From a bacterium (GTDB lineage: Bacteria; Patescibacteriota; Patescibacteriia; Buchananbacterales; UBA6539): a DNA stretch of 6,134 bases. Location: the NCBI GenBank assembly GCA_023246815.1, contig JAHFHR010000044.1, forward strand, positions 1 through 6,134, given 5' to 3'. The position numbers and the translations under genes are program-made. Under the pieces are notes generated by a model. The model had not been told where the DNA came from and ran no database searches. It worked only from the letters and a program-made list of their open reading frames with translations. Of this stretch, positions 1 through 5,969 are shown one piece after another (positions within the stretch are counted from its first letter, which is position 1; the number at the start of each line of letters is the position of its first letter).

Positions 1-795
1 GGACGTTTCAGATTGAAACTGACTGTACCCAGAAGCCAAAAAATCACCGTACAACTGTTGCTGCTGAAAAAAGGTCGGCAGGAGTGCCAGCAAACTGACC
101 GCTAGAAGCACCACCACTTGAACCGGATTAGTCTTGTGCCGCAAATAAAAAAAGCTGGCGACATAGACACAACCAATCCAGATGGCTTCGGACGGTCGAA
201 CCGCTATTGCGATACCAAGGAGCAGTCCGGCAACGACAATTTCCCACCATTTTATTTTTTCCGAACGGAAAAGAAAATATAAACTAAATAAAATGAACGA
301 AATGAATACCACATTGGGTAACATTGAAGTGACCGAGTAGTACCACCAGGCAGGGTGCAACAACATCAGCAGACTTGCAATCAAAGCAACCTGTTCGTCA
401 AAAATTCTTTTGATAATGGTATAAAAAGCACCAACCGCGAGCATCGCAAGAACCGGGGTGAAGTAAATCAAGGCATGGGTGGTAAACACTTTTGCCAATA
501 GACCATAGAGTACAATCATGCCCAAAAAACTGCCTGGCACTATCGCGCCATCATCGCGAACATTAAAACTGCGAGGGTGGATTTGATTACCCACGAGCTC
601 ATTCAAAGGTTCAGCAATGACCAAGTCCCCAGTAGTTGCAAACTGTTTTGACCAAAAGTAGTTAGCCGTCTCATCGGGCCAGTCAAATCGACGTTCCAAA
701 GAAACTCCTGACGCGAGCGGTGTTACCAGCCAAAAATTCACTACTAAAAAAATAATGCTGGCGACCCCAAGAATAGCACGGTGTGTAAGTATCAT
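1..795 (-). CDS. GT-C-type membrane glycosyltransferase, N-terminal part (cut by window edge)
   Basis: An open frame of 265 codons runs from ATG at 795 to base 1 without a stop, so the C-terminus lies outside the window. The product is strongly hydrophobic. A first membrane segment spans about residues 8-28, followed by a polar loop carrying DWPDET at residues 38-43, and then about six or seven more membrane segments from residue 90 onward (90-127, 134-146, 158-177, 184-216, 225-241). An acidic motif in the first outer loop right after the first helix is the hallmark of GT-C enzymes (PMT/ArnT-like, family 39 style), which use polyprenyl-phosphate sugars. HPAWWYYS at 147-154 and RPSEAIW at 200-206 also resemble that group. 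The likely role is transfer of a sugar to a surface glycan, lipid or protein outside the membrane; donor and acceptor are unknown. The start is the first possible one: the frame upstream back to a stop at 834-832 has no ATG, GTG or TTG. It is divergent from the gene at 848. Confidence 0.8.
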   Translation of the reverse strand, partial: MILTHRAILGVASIIFLVVNFWLVTPLASGVSLERRFDWPDETANYFWSKQFATTGDLVIAEPLNELVGNQIHPRSFNVRDDGAIVPGSFLGMIVLYGLLAKVFTTHALIYFTPVLAMLAVGAFYTIIKRIFDEQVALIASLLMLLHPAWWYYSVTSMLPNVVFISFILFSLYFLFRSEKIKWWEIVVAGLLLGIAIAVRPSEAIWIGCVYVASFFYLRHKTNPVQVVVLLAVSLLALLPTFFQQQQLYGDFLASGYSQFQSETS

Positions 796-813
796 AGTTT
801 TACTATTATAGCA
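796..813 (-). promoter_or_regulatory. Extended -10 promoter of the partial GT-C gene, almost leaderless
   Basis: On the minus strand TGCTATAAT occupies 813 to 805. This is a perfect extended -10 (TGn plus TATAAT). Exactly 9 nt separate it from the ATG at 795. Transcription starting 7 nt after the box would begin at A798, giving a 3-nt leader (ACT). No Shine-Dalgarno sequence fits in this space. At 17 bp upstream only AACACA (833-828) is found, a poor -35, which agrees with dependence on the extended -10. The transcription start is inferred from spacing alone. Confidence 0.7.
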
Positions 814-829
814 AAAAAAGTCTCTTCTG

Positions 830-847
830 TGTTAAAATACAAACACT
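830..847 (+). promoter_or_regulatory. Extended -10 promoter of the 698-residue GT-C-like gene, almost leaderless
   Basis: TGTTAAAAT at 830-838 is an extended -10 (TG, one base, TAAAAT at 833-838). The ATG at 848 follows after exactly 9 nt. A start 7 nt after the box falls on A845, leaving a 3-nt leader (ACT). The region 17 bp upstream (810-815) has no -35 resemblance. The first two positions-of-three of the box read TAA in the frame of the gene (833-835), so translation cannot begin upstream of the promoter. Confidence 0.65.
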
Positions 848-2944
848 ATGGAACAAAAAATCCGCCGGAGCAGTTACATCACTATCGCTATCATACTGGT
901 TGGCCTGGCGGTACTCAATGTGCTTGATTGGCAGAGCCAGACCGTAGGCATCATCACTGGTATTGCCTACCTCTTTTTCTTTAGCCACATTTTTGGCTCA
1001 ATCTACATTGCGAAAAAAGGTTGGGAGGTATTTTTTGGTGTACTGTTTCTGACTGCACTGGTGGCGCTCTACGGAGCGTACACTATTTTCTTTTTCCAAT
1101 TTACTGAACTGGCGTACATTTTTTTAATCGCCGGAATTCCGATGGTTCTGTTCATCCCCTACTACCATTTTCAACCAAAAGAAAAATTCTCCTGGAAAAA
1201 ACTCATCAAAGACTACCTCAATCGATTCACCCTTCGCCAGGAAACCAAGTTACGCTCGGTATTGATTTTAGCCTACGCGCTTGCGGCGTTAGCCAGCGCA
1301 TTTCTAATCTTTGCCGGACGAACAAACGAATCTATTCAATCGCCATGGGAAGTGGTCCCACCGCAATTTTGGCCCCTATATTTTTTGGCCACTGCAATAC
1401 TAGTGACTTACTTGTTTCGAGCCAACCGTGTCAAACTACCATTGCTGTTGATTATCGCCCACACCCTACTCTCAAGCGGAGTAGCTGTGATTGTCTACCA
1501 GGTAGGCTTTGGATTTGATCCTTTTATCCATCAAGCTACCGAGCGCATTATCGCCGCCACCGGCACCATCACACCCACTCCACTGTACTACCTCGGTCAG
1601 TACGGGTTGATTATTTTTTTACAAAAACTATTTTTCATTGATCTTGAGATTATTGATCGCTGGCTGGTACCCGTACTGTTCTCACTCACGTTGCCACCAG
1701 TGATTTTTTATACCTTCTCATACTGGTTACAAAAGAACTACGCGCTGGTGCTGTCATTGGGGGTGCTGGTGATTCCATTTGGCGGCTTCATCATGACCAC
1801 GCCACAGAATTTGGCAAATCTGTTTTTCATGATCACCATCCTGCTGTCGCTTTTGTACTTCCGCAACCAGGTACATCTGACCGCACTGTGTTTACTCACC
1901 CTTGCCACCATCGCGATACATCCGTTGGCTGGCATACCACTAGCCATCACCCTTGGACTATTCACCCTGTTTAAACTCATGTACACCAACTATGCCCGCC
2001 ATACCAGCCTGTTTGTAGTATCGTCATTAGTCTTCGTCATAGCACTGCCACTGATATTTTTGATTAACGGCTCAAGCATTGCGCTACAATTACCAGACAT
2101 CAATAGAAACGACCTATGGCTATTGTCCTGGGTTGACCGCTTTGACCTCCCTCTGAACCTGGTGTATCTACTGAATGCCAACGCCGTAGTGTTGGCGCTG
2201 GCAGTAATCGGTGTTGGATTGCACGTGATTACCAAAAATAAACTACTCCGAAATAACGCCGCCTATCTGATGGCCGCGCTGGTTATTTTTATTAACTTTA
2301 TTATCACTAAATACTTCATCACCTTCCCTCAGCTACAGCTCATTGATTCAGTACCGTTTGTCGGCCGTCTACTCACCCTTGCCTTTTACATTTTACTACC
2401 CTTCTTTTTATTGGGTCTATACTATCTTATCAAATCATTCTGGGAAAAAGATGGTTTTGGGCAGGGGTTTGTCATTTTGTCACTGTCCGGCCTGATTACC
2501 GCATCAGTATATCTGTCGTACCCACGGCTCGATGAGTATGGTCCGGCCAAATTTTTCAGTGTATCAGCCTCTGATATTCAAACGGTTAACATTATCGGAC
2601 AAACTGCCCATCCTAATCACATTGTGCTGGCCAATCAAATGATTGGCGCAGCTGCTATTCAAGAGCATGGTTTTAAAAAATACTACGGCAACCAATTTTA
2701 CTATGCTATGCCATCCGGCGATCCGCACACACTCTATGACGGATTTCTAGAGATGACGTACGAAGGCGCACAGCGCGCGACCATGGAGCGCTTGATGGCT
2801 GAAACTGGCGTCCACGAAAGCTACTTTGTAGTTAATAAATACTGGCGTGATGCGGATAAAATTGTTGCTCAAGCGAGACAAAGTGCGGACCAAGTTTTTG
2901 AAATTGACGATGGTACAGTGTATATTTTTAAATACACACGATAA
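848..2944 (+). CDS. Large polytopic membrane protein, GT-C-like glycosyltransferase with soluble C-terminal domain
   Basis: The 698-residue product has some 15-18 hydrophobic segments across residues 10-558 and a soluble tail at about 559-698. Segments at 10-27, 33-50, 60-82 and 88-106 are followed by a basic cytoplasmic linker (107-135), then further segments. GFDPFIHQATE at 222-232 looks like the acidic outer-loop motif of GT-C enzymes, with D224 as candidate catalytic base. TTPQNLANLF (317-326) and IHPLAGIPL (357-365) are other motif-like stretches. The tail is an alpha/beta-looking domain ending in FEIDDGTVYIFKY (684-696), similar to tails of large PMT-like proteins. The probable role is sugar transfer from a lipid carrier on the outer membrane face; an oligosaccharide transfer role is also possible, and the assignment rests on motif recognition only. 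The ATG is fixed by an in-frame TAA at 833-835 with no alternative start between. There is no Shine-Dalgarno sequence. The gene ends 6 bp from the convergent GT4 operon. Confidence 0.75.
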   Translation: MEQKIRRSSYITIAIILVGLAVLNVLDWQSQTVGIITGIAYLFFFSHIFGSIYIAKKGWEVFFGVLFLTALVALYGAYTIFFFQFTELAYIFLIAGIPMVLFIPYYHFQPKEKFSWKKLIKDYLNRFTLRQETKLRSVLILAYALAALASAFLIFAGRTNESIQSPWEVVPPQFWPLYFLATAILVTYLFRANRVKLPLLLIIAHTLLSSGVAVIVYQVGFGFDPFIHQATERIIAATGTITPTPLYYLGQYGLIIFLQKLFFIDLEIIDRWLVPVLFSLTLPPVIFYTFSYWLQKNYALVLSLGVLVIPFGGFIMTTPQNLANLFFMITILLSLLYFRNQVHLTALCLLTLATIAIHPLAGIPLAITLGLFTLFKLMYTNYARHTSLFVVSSLVFVIALPLIFLINGSSIALQLPDINRNDLWLLSWVDRFDLPLNLVYLLNANAVVLALAVIGVGLHVITKNKLLRNNAAYLMAALVIFINFIITKYFITFPQLQLIDSVPFVGRLLTLAFYILLPFFLLGLYYLIKSFWEKDGFGQGFVILSLSGLITASVYLSYPRLDEYGPAKFFSVSASDIQTVNIIGQTAHPNHIVLANQMIGAAAIQEHGFKKYYGNQFYYAMPSGDPHTLYDGFLEMTYEGAQRATMERLMAETGVHESYFVVNKYWRDADKIVAQARQSADQVFEIDDGTVYIFKYTR

Positions 2945-2950
2945 ACGTCA

Positions 2951-4114
2951 TTAAAATAAACTCAATAATTTTTTAATATAATTCCCCACTGAGAGATTGT
3001 GAACTGATACAAAGCAGTTCTTTTTTAATTTTTCAATATTTTCTGGATGATTGAGAAAATGTCGCAGTACCGTACGTAAGCTATCTTCATTTCCTGCCGC
3101 AAAGGTAAAGCCATTAAAATCATCTTTGATAATCTCCGGCACTCCACCAATATCCGAGGCGATCACCGGCACATTGGCCACCAGGCTCTCGTCAATCACC
3201 TTGGGCGAGTTTTCATAGGCTAGCGAGGGTACAATGGTTAAATCAGCCTGACGATAGTAATCAGCCAACTTACCATGTTCAACATTGCCAATAAATTCAA
3301 AACGTGGGTCATCGGCAGTCAGTCTTTTTACTTCGCTCTCCGCGCCACCCGAACCCACAATCACCAATTTCCAGTTGGTCAACTCTAGTTTCTGCAAAGC
3401 CTTAATTAAAAATAAAATACCTTTAAAGGGCTGCAATTGACCAACGAAGAGTAGCGTAATAACACCTGAGGTCGTTTTTTCAACGGGTTTTACTTTTTTG
3501 AACTCAATAGGGTTAGGCAACACTAAACGCTTTGATTCGTAAAAAAACCCACGGATGCGGTAGTAGTCAATCAGCCACTTGGATGGCGAGATCACCACGT
3601 CTGGACTACCAAAAAAATATTTGGTCAATTTTTCATAGACTTTATCAAGCACCACAAAGGGTTTTTCTTGACCAAAAATAATAAGGCCTGACGGACGTGC
3701 TAACTGCACATCGTGCACGGTGTGGATGTGCTTGACACCTACTTTTCTGATGGCTCTGGGGATGAGATACCCAAGACCCTTGATATTATGGGTCATTACT
3801 ACTGCCGGATGCTCTTTTACGAGGATCTTCTTCACTGTGTAATAGCTTGAGATGTTAAAGACATCAAGCGGATGCCACAGCATACGCAGCCAAATCGGTC
3901 GATTATTAATATCAAGAAACGAAAAAACATTAAACGGCGTGATGCGATAGATAGTAAGGTTGCCATCACGCTGAATGGCATTTTTACGCCCCAAAGTAAT
4001 CAGTACCACCTCATGGCCTAGGTTGATTAACCCACGAACAATGGTATCAACCACTACCTCCGCGCCACCGCGGGTGTAAGGCCTAAATAGACTATGGATG
4101 ATACAAATTTTCAT
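2951..4114 (-). CDS. GT4-family (GT-B fold) glycosyltransferase
   Basis: The product has 387 residues, a normal length for a retaining GT4 enzyme. The N-terminal Rossmann domain starts MKICIIHSLF with RGGAE at residues 15-19, the glycine-rich acceptor-side loop. HTVHD at 131-135 and ISPSKW at 175-180 are typical of the first domain. The C-terminal donor domain begins near 219 with LLFVGQL, has the phosphate-binding FKG (K231), and VIVGSGG at 251-257. It carries the EX7E motif with E301 and E309 in ENSPKVIDE, followed by VPVIASDIGGVPEII (315-329). It should transfer a sugar from a nucleotide-sugar to a lipid-linked or other acceptor on the cytoplasmic face; the sugar is not readable. No signal peptide or membrane segment is evident. 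The ATG overlaps the TGA of the upstream gene (ATGA at 4114-4111), pointing to coupled translation, and no strong Shine-Dalgarno is present. It is the second and last gene of the operon. Confidence 0.92.
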   Translation of the reverse strand: MKICIIHSLFRPYTRGGAEVVVDTIVRGLINLGHEVVLITLGRKNAIQRDGNLTIYRITPFNVFSFLDINNRPIWLRMLWHPLDVFNISSYYTVKKILVKEHPAVVMTHNIKGLGYLIPRAIRKVGVKHIHTVHDVQLARPSGLIIFGQEKPFVVLDKVYEKLTKYFFGSPDVVISPSKWLIDYYRIRGFFYESKRLVLPNPIEFKKVKPVEKTTSGVITLLFVGQLQPFKGILFLIKALQKLELTNWKLVIVGSGGAESEVKRLTADDPRFEFIGNVEHGKLADYYRQADLTIVPSLAYENSPKVIDESLVANVPVIASDIGGVPEIIKDDFNGFTFAAGNEDSLRTVLRHFLNHPENIEKLKKNCFVSVHNLSVGNYIKKLLSLF

Positions 4115-5262
4115 AATGCTTTGTACACTCGCTCAAGCTCTTCACCAATACGACCCCAACTATACCGTTCTTCAACTTTCTTCCGTCCTTCAACGCCAAA
4201 TTGTACTGCGACATCTGGATTCGCCAAGATATAATTAATCTTCGCGGCCAAATCATCAGCATTTTTTAGTTCGACCAGCAAACCATTTTTCTGATCGTCA
4301 ATAACACTACGTACACCCGCCAAATTTGAAGCGACAACCGGCTTGGCACAGGCCATACCTTCTACCAATGCCAAACCGAATGCTTCTGATTTATCAATTG
4401 ACGGCAGCACAACGACATCAGCGATGTTGTAGTATTTAGGCAAATCATGGTGCTCAACATATCCGGAAAACACTGTACGCGAATCAATATGTAATTGTTT
4501 AGCTAAACTTTGAAGGCCTATTTTCAAATCTCCCTCACCGACAATGACCAACTTCCATAAATAGGGTGCCTGTTTCAACCGGCTCATTGCTTCAATAAGA
4601 TAGCCAACACCCTTGAAGTAATGTGCCTGGTCAAGACCACCCACAAACAATACAACGTGTTCATCGGCGGTAATACCATGCCGCTCCATGACTCCAACAT
4701 CTTTTGTGGTTGGTGAAAAACGTGTAGCATCAACGCCGTTTGGTAATTCGTAAAAATGTTGAGGATCTTTATTTAAAAACTTTGCCAGGTATGAATATTT
4801 GGCATAATCAGCTGATGTCACTAAAACTTTGTCAGCTAACTTCACGATGCGTGGCAAAAAGAATAATTTATGCAAAGTGAAAAAAAATGCCAATACCCTC
4901 TCGCCTACCACATCCATGTGATAGTGAACAATAATTTTTGCTTTGTACTTTTTCTTCAGGGTGCGACGATACAACCACAGCGTTTCTGCCCCGCCAAAAA
5001 ATGGGTAATGCAAGTGGATAATGTCAAAACCCTTGAGCATCCAGTGTAACGATGGCACAAACGCGGCATTGCCATAGGTGAACAATGGCGGCACACGCTT
5101 GACCGTGGTATCGGTAACCTCTTCGGTTACTGCCGCGTACGCGGGTGTGAACACAGTAACACTATGCCCAAGCCGCACCAATTCCCGGGCATTGGCAGCG
5201 GCCACATTACCGATGCCGCCGGCATAGGGCGGAAAAGTTGAAACCACGATCGCAATCTTCAT
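4111..5262 (-). CDS. GT4-family (GT-B fold) glycosyltransferase, first gene of operon
   Basis: The 383-residue product is a complete retaining GT4 enzyme. It opens with MKIAIVVSTFPPYAGGIGNV, with the acceptor-side GGIG at residues 15-18. HYHMD at 113-117, VTSADYAK at 148-155 and LPNGVD at 173-178 mark the first domain and hinge. The donor domain starts with VVLFVGGLD (203-211), has FKG (K217), VIVGEGD (239-245) and the EX7E motif with E293 and E301 in SEAFGLALVE, followed by KPVVASNLAGV (307-317). It likely acts in the cytoplasm, adding a sugar from a nucleotide-sugar to a surface-glycan precursor. It is related to but clearly different in sequence from the next gene, so the two probably add different sugars or linkages. 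The ATG is fixed by an in-frame TAG at 5271-5269. No Shine-Dalgarno is present. It overlaps the downstream GT4 gene by 4 bp. Confidence 0.94.
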   Translation of the reverse strand: MKIAIVVSTFPPYAGGIGNVAAANARELVRLGHSVTVFTPAYAAVTEEVTDTTVKRVPPLFTYGNAAFVPSLHWMLKGFDIIHLHYPFFGGAETLWLYRRTLKKKYKAKIIVHYHMDVVGERVLAFFFTLHKLFFLPRIVKLADKVLVTSADYAKYSYLAKFLNKDPQHFYELPNGVDATRFSPTTKDVGVMERHGITADEHVVLFVGGLDQAHYFKGVGYLIEAMSRLKQAPYLWKLVIVGEGDLKIGLQSLAKQLHIDSRTVFSGYVEHHDLPKYYNIADVVVLPSIDKSEAFGLALVEGMACAKPVVASNLAGVRSVIDDQKNGLLVELKNADDLAAKINYILANPDVAVQFGVEGRKKVEERYSWGRIGEELERVYKAL

Positions 5263-5300
5263 AATACTCTAATTTTAGCTTATTTTTAGCATAAAAACAA
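5263..5300 (-). promoter_or_regulatory. Promoter of the GT4 operon, almost leaderless
   Basis: On the minus strand TAAAAT (5277-5272) lies exactly 9 nt before the ATG at 5262, and TTGTTT (5300-5295) lies 17 bp further upstream as a half-matching -35. A start 7 nt after the -10 falls on A5265, giving a 3-nt leader (ATT). The in-frame TAG at 5271-5269 between box and ATG rules out an earlier start codon. This -35 is 7 bp from the -35 of the divergent promoter at 5308. Confidence 0.6.
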
Positions 5301-5307
5301 TAAAAAC

Positions 5308-5336
5308 TTGACAAAACTATGATAATATGATATTAT
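5308..5336 (+). promoter_or_regulatory. Strong sigma-70-type promoter of the small membrane protein gene
   Basis: A perfect -35, TTGACA (5308-5313), is followed after 17 bp by TATTAT (5331-5336). TGA at 5328-5330 adds an extended -10 element. Transcription would start near 5343, giving a leader of about 90 nt before the ATG at 5433. The 11 bases around the -35, ACTTGACAAAA (5306-5316), recur exactly at the promoter at 5894. Confidence 0.82.
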
Positions 5337-5343
5337 TATAGTT
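5315..5343. promoter_or_regulatory. 29-bp near-perfect inverted repeat, candidate operator
   Basis: The left arm AACTATGATAATA (5315-5327) and right arm TATTATTATAGTT (5331-5343) are complementary at 12 of 13 positions, with a 3-nt centre (TGA). The dyad covers the promoter spacer, the -10 and the predicted start site of the plus-strand promoter, where a bound dimeric repressor would block polymerase. The DNA here is AT-rich, which raises the chance of accidental dyads, but arms of 13 with one mismatch and GC pairs near the outer ends are better than expected by chance. No regulator gene is visible in the window. Confidence 0.5.
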
Positions 5344-5369
5344 ATAAAATAAGGCTCTTTTGAAAATCT

Positions 5370-5397
5370 TTAGGCGACAATGGGTTGCCTAAGATAG
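5370..5397 (+). other. Leader hairpin enclosing a five-codon mini-ORF start
   Basis: In the predicted leader of the small membrane gene, TTAGGC (5370-5375) can pair with GCCTAA (5387-5392) around an 11-nt loop. The loop holds an ATG at 5380, which opens the tiny frame ATG GGT TGC CTA AGA TAG ending at 5397 (M-G-C-L-R). AGGCG at 5372-5376 could act as a weak Shine-Dalgarno for it, but lies in the stem. This could be a small attenuating leader or simple coincidence; the stem is short. Confidence 0.25.
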
Positions 5398-5420
5398 AAT
5401 ATAGAAAACACAGTAAAAAA

Positions 5421-5425
5421 GGGAG
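5421..5425 (+). promoter_or_regulatory. Ribosome binding site of the small membrane protein gene
   Basis: GGGAG lies 7 nt before the ATG at 5433 and 10 nt before the adjoining ATG at 5436. It decides the start in favour of this ATG pair over the TTG at 5385, which has no such site and would add 16 unneeded residues. Confidence 0.75.
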
Positions 5426-5432
5426 AAAAGCA

Positions 5433-5816
5433 ATGATGAGCACGATTTTCGGTTCCACGAGCAACATTTTGCTCGCGGTGGTGGTGTTTGCCCACTTGGT
5501 GGCAAATGCCGTGGCGCTGCTCCACTACATAGTGGATCGCACTATGGACAAAAATGCCCACAAATCAGGCATCAACGTCCGCCCACCACAAGGGATGGAA
5601 TTTGCGGGAGAACTCCTGAAAACCGCTACCTACGGGTGGTTACGATCAGTCGGCTTGACCGCCTGGGTGTACACCATGTGGGTGAAGTATGCCATCTCAA
5701 AAGGATGGCGAGAGGATAAGAGAAGGGGCATGCCTCACACAGAGGCGGGGAAAGAGCGTCGCCAGCAAGGCGCTCAGAAAACTTCCCAAGCCAGGACCCT
5801 ACCGGTTCGGCGCTAA
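5433..5816 (+). CDS. Small membrane protein of unknown function
   Basis: I do not recognise a family. The 127-residue product begins with MMSTIFGSTS, then a strong hydrophobic helix at about residues 11-34. A short polar, partly basic stretch (35-61) is followed by a second, weaker and aromatic-rich hydrophobic segment (about 64-88, with several Trp and Tyr). The strongly basic tail (89-127) has 12 Lys/Arg against 4 acidic residues, ending PVRR. One or two membrane passes with the basic tail in the cytoplasm are likely; the tail could contact nucleic acid or acidic lipid, but nothing proves this. The gene has its own consensus promoter, a roughly 90-nt leader, a clear Shine-Dalgarno site and its own terminator, so it appears to be a single-gene transcript. 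Two ATGs stand in tandem (5433, 5436), and the first is chosen for spacing. The signals around it are quite unlike those of the neighbouring glycosyltransferase genes. Confidence 0.72.
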   Translation: MMSTIFGSTSNILLAVVVFAHLVANAVALLHYIVDRTMDKNAHKSGINVRPPQGMEFAGELLKTATYGWLRSVGLTAWVYTMWVKYAISKGWREDKRRGMPHTEAGKERRQQGAQKTSQARTLPVRR

Positions 5817-5842
5817 TCCCCCTCTCTCTCACCTCTACCCAC

Positions 5843-5880
5843 CCCCGCTAAAGCAGCTGCTACGGCGGGGTGATTTTTTT
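5843..5880 (+). terminator. Rho-independent terminator after the small membrane protein gene
   Basis: CCCCGC (5843-5848) pairs with GCGGGG (5865-5870). A 3-nt mismatch on each side then leads to the palindrome AGCAGCTGCT (5852-5861), which closes the hairpin. A register using CACCCC with GGGGTG is an alternative for the base of the stem. TGA and then seven T (5874-5880) follow directly. It sits 26 bp past the stop codon and isolates this transcript from the next promoter. Confidence 0.85.
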
Positions 5881-5893
5881 AAATAAAAATTAC

Positions 5894-5922
5894 TTGACAA
5901 AATTTATAATTTATTATATAAG
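5894..5922 (+). promoter_or_regulatory. Promoter of the zinc-ribbon gene
   Basis: TTGACA (5894-5899) is a perfect -35. After 17 bp comes TATAAG (5917-5922), with TATATA (5915-5920) as an overlapping option at 15 bp. The predicted start near 5929 gives a leader of about 41 nt. ACTTGACAAAA (5892-5902) is identical to the same segment of the promoter at 5308. A looser dyad, TATAAT (5905-5910) with ATTATA (5913-5918), lies in the spacer, but it matches the upstream 29-bp dyad only in general AT-rich character. Confidence 0.72.
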
Positions 5923-5957
5923 TTAAACCACTGCAAGGCCAAAGTCAAAAAAAGAAA

Positions 5958-5962
5958 AGGAG
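5958..5962 (+). promoter_or_regulatory. Ribosome binding site of the zinc-ribbon gene
   Basis: AGGAG lies 7 nt before the ATG at 5970, a near-ideal arrangement. A second site, AAGGAG at 5976-5981, lies inside the reading frame 6 nt before the in-frame ATG at 5988, so that start is also well served. Confidence 0.8.
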
Positions 5963-5969
5963 CACGACA

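Noticed and set aside
806..988. 60-codon minus-strand frame across the 796-847 spacer and the start of the 848 gene
   Set aside because: It lies antisense over the strongly coding N-terminus of the 698-residue protein and through both divergent promoters, with no start signals or recognisable domain.
2918..2937. Inverted repeat GTGTAT / ATACAC near the end of the 848 gene
   Set aside because: It is AT-rich, lies in coding sequence for VYIFKYT, and has no T-tract after it in either direction, so it is not a terminator.
5385..5432. TTG at 5385 as start of the small membrane protein, adding 16 residues
   Set aside because: It has no Shine-Dalgarno site, the added stretch is just lysine-rich leader sequence including the purine-rich ribosome site, and ATG 5433 has a well-placed GGGAG.
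5754..5775. GC-rich hairpin GAGC-GCC / GGC-GCTC in the tail of the small membrane gene
   Set aside because: It needs a 3-nt bulge, is within the reading frame, and is not followed by a T-tract. The true terminator is at 5843-5880.
5689..5886. 65-codon plus-strand frame overlapping the end of the small membrane gene
   Set aside because: It runs through the terminator hairpin and T-tract and is an out-of-frame shadow without its own ribosome site.
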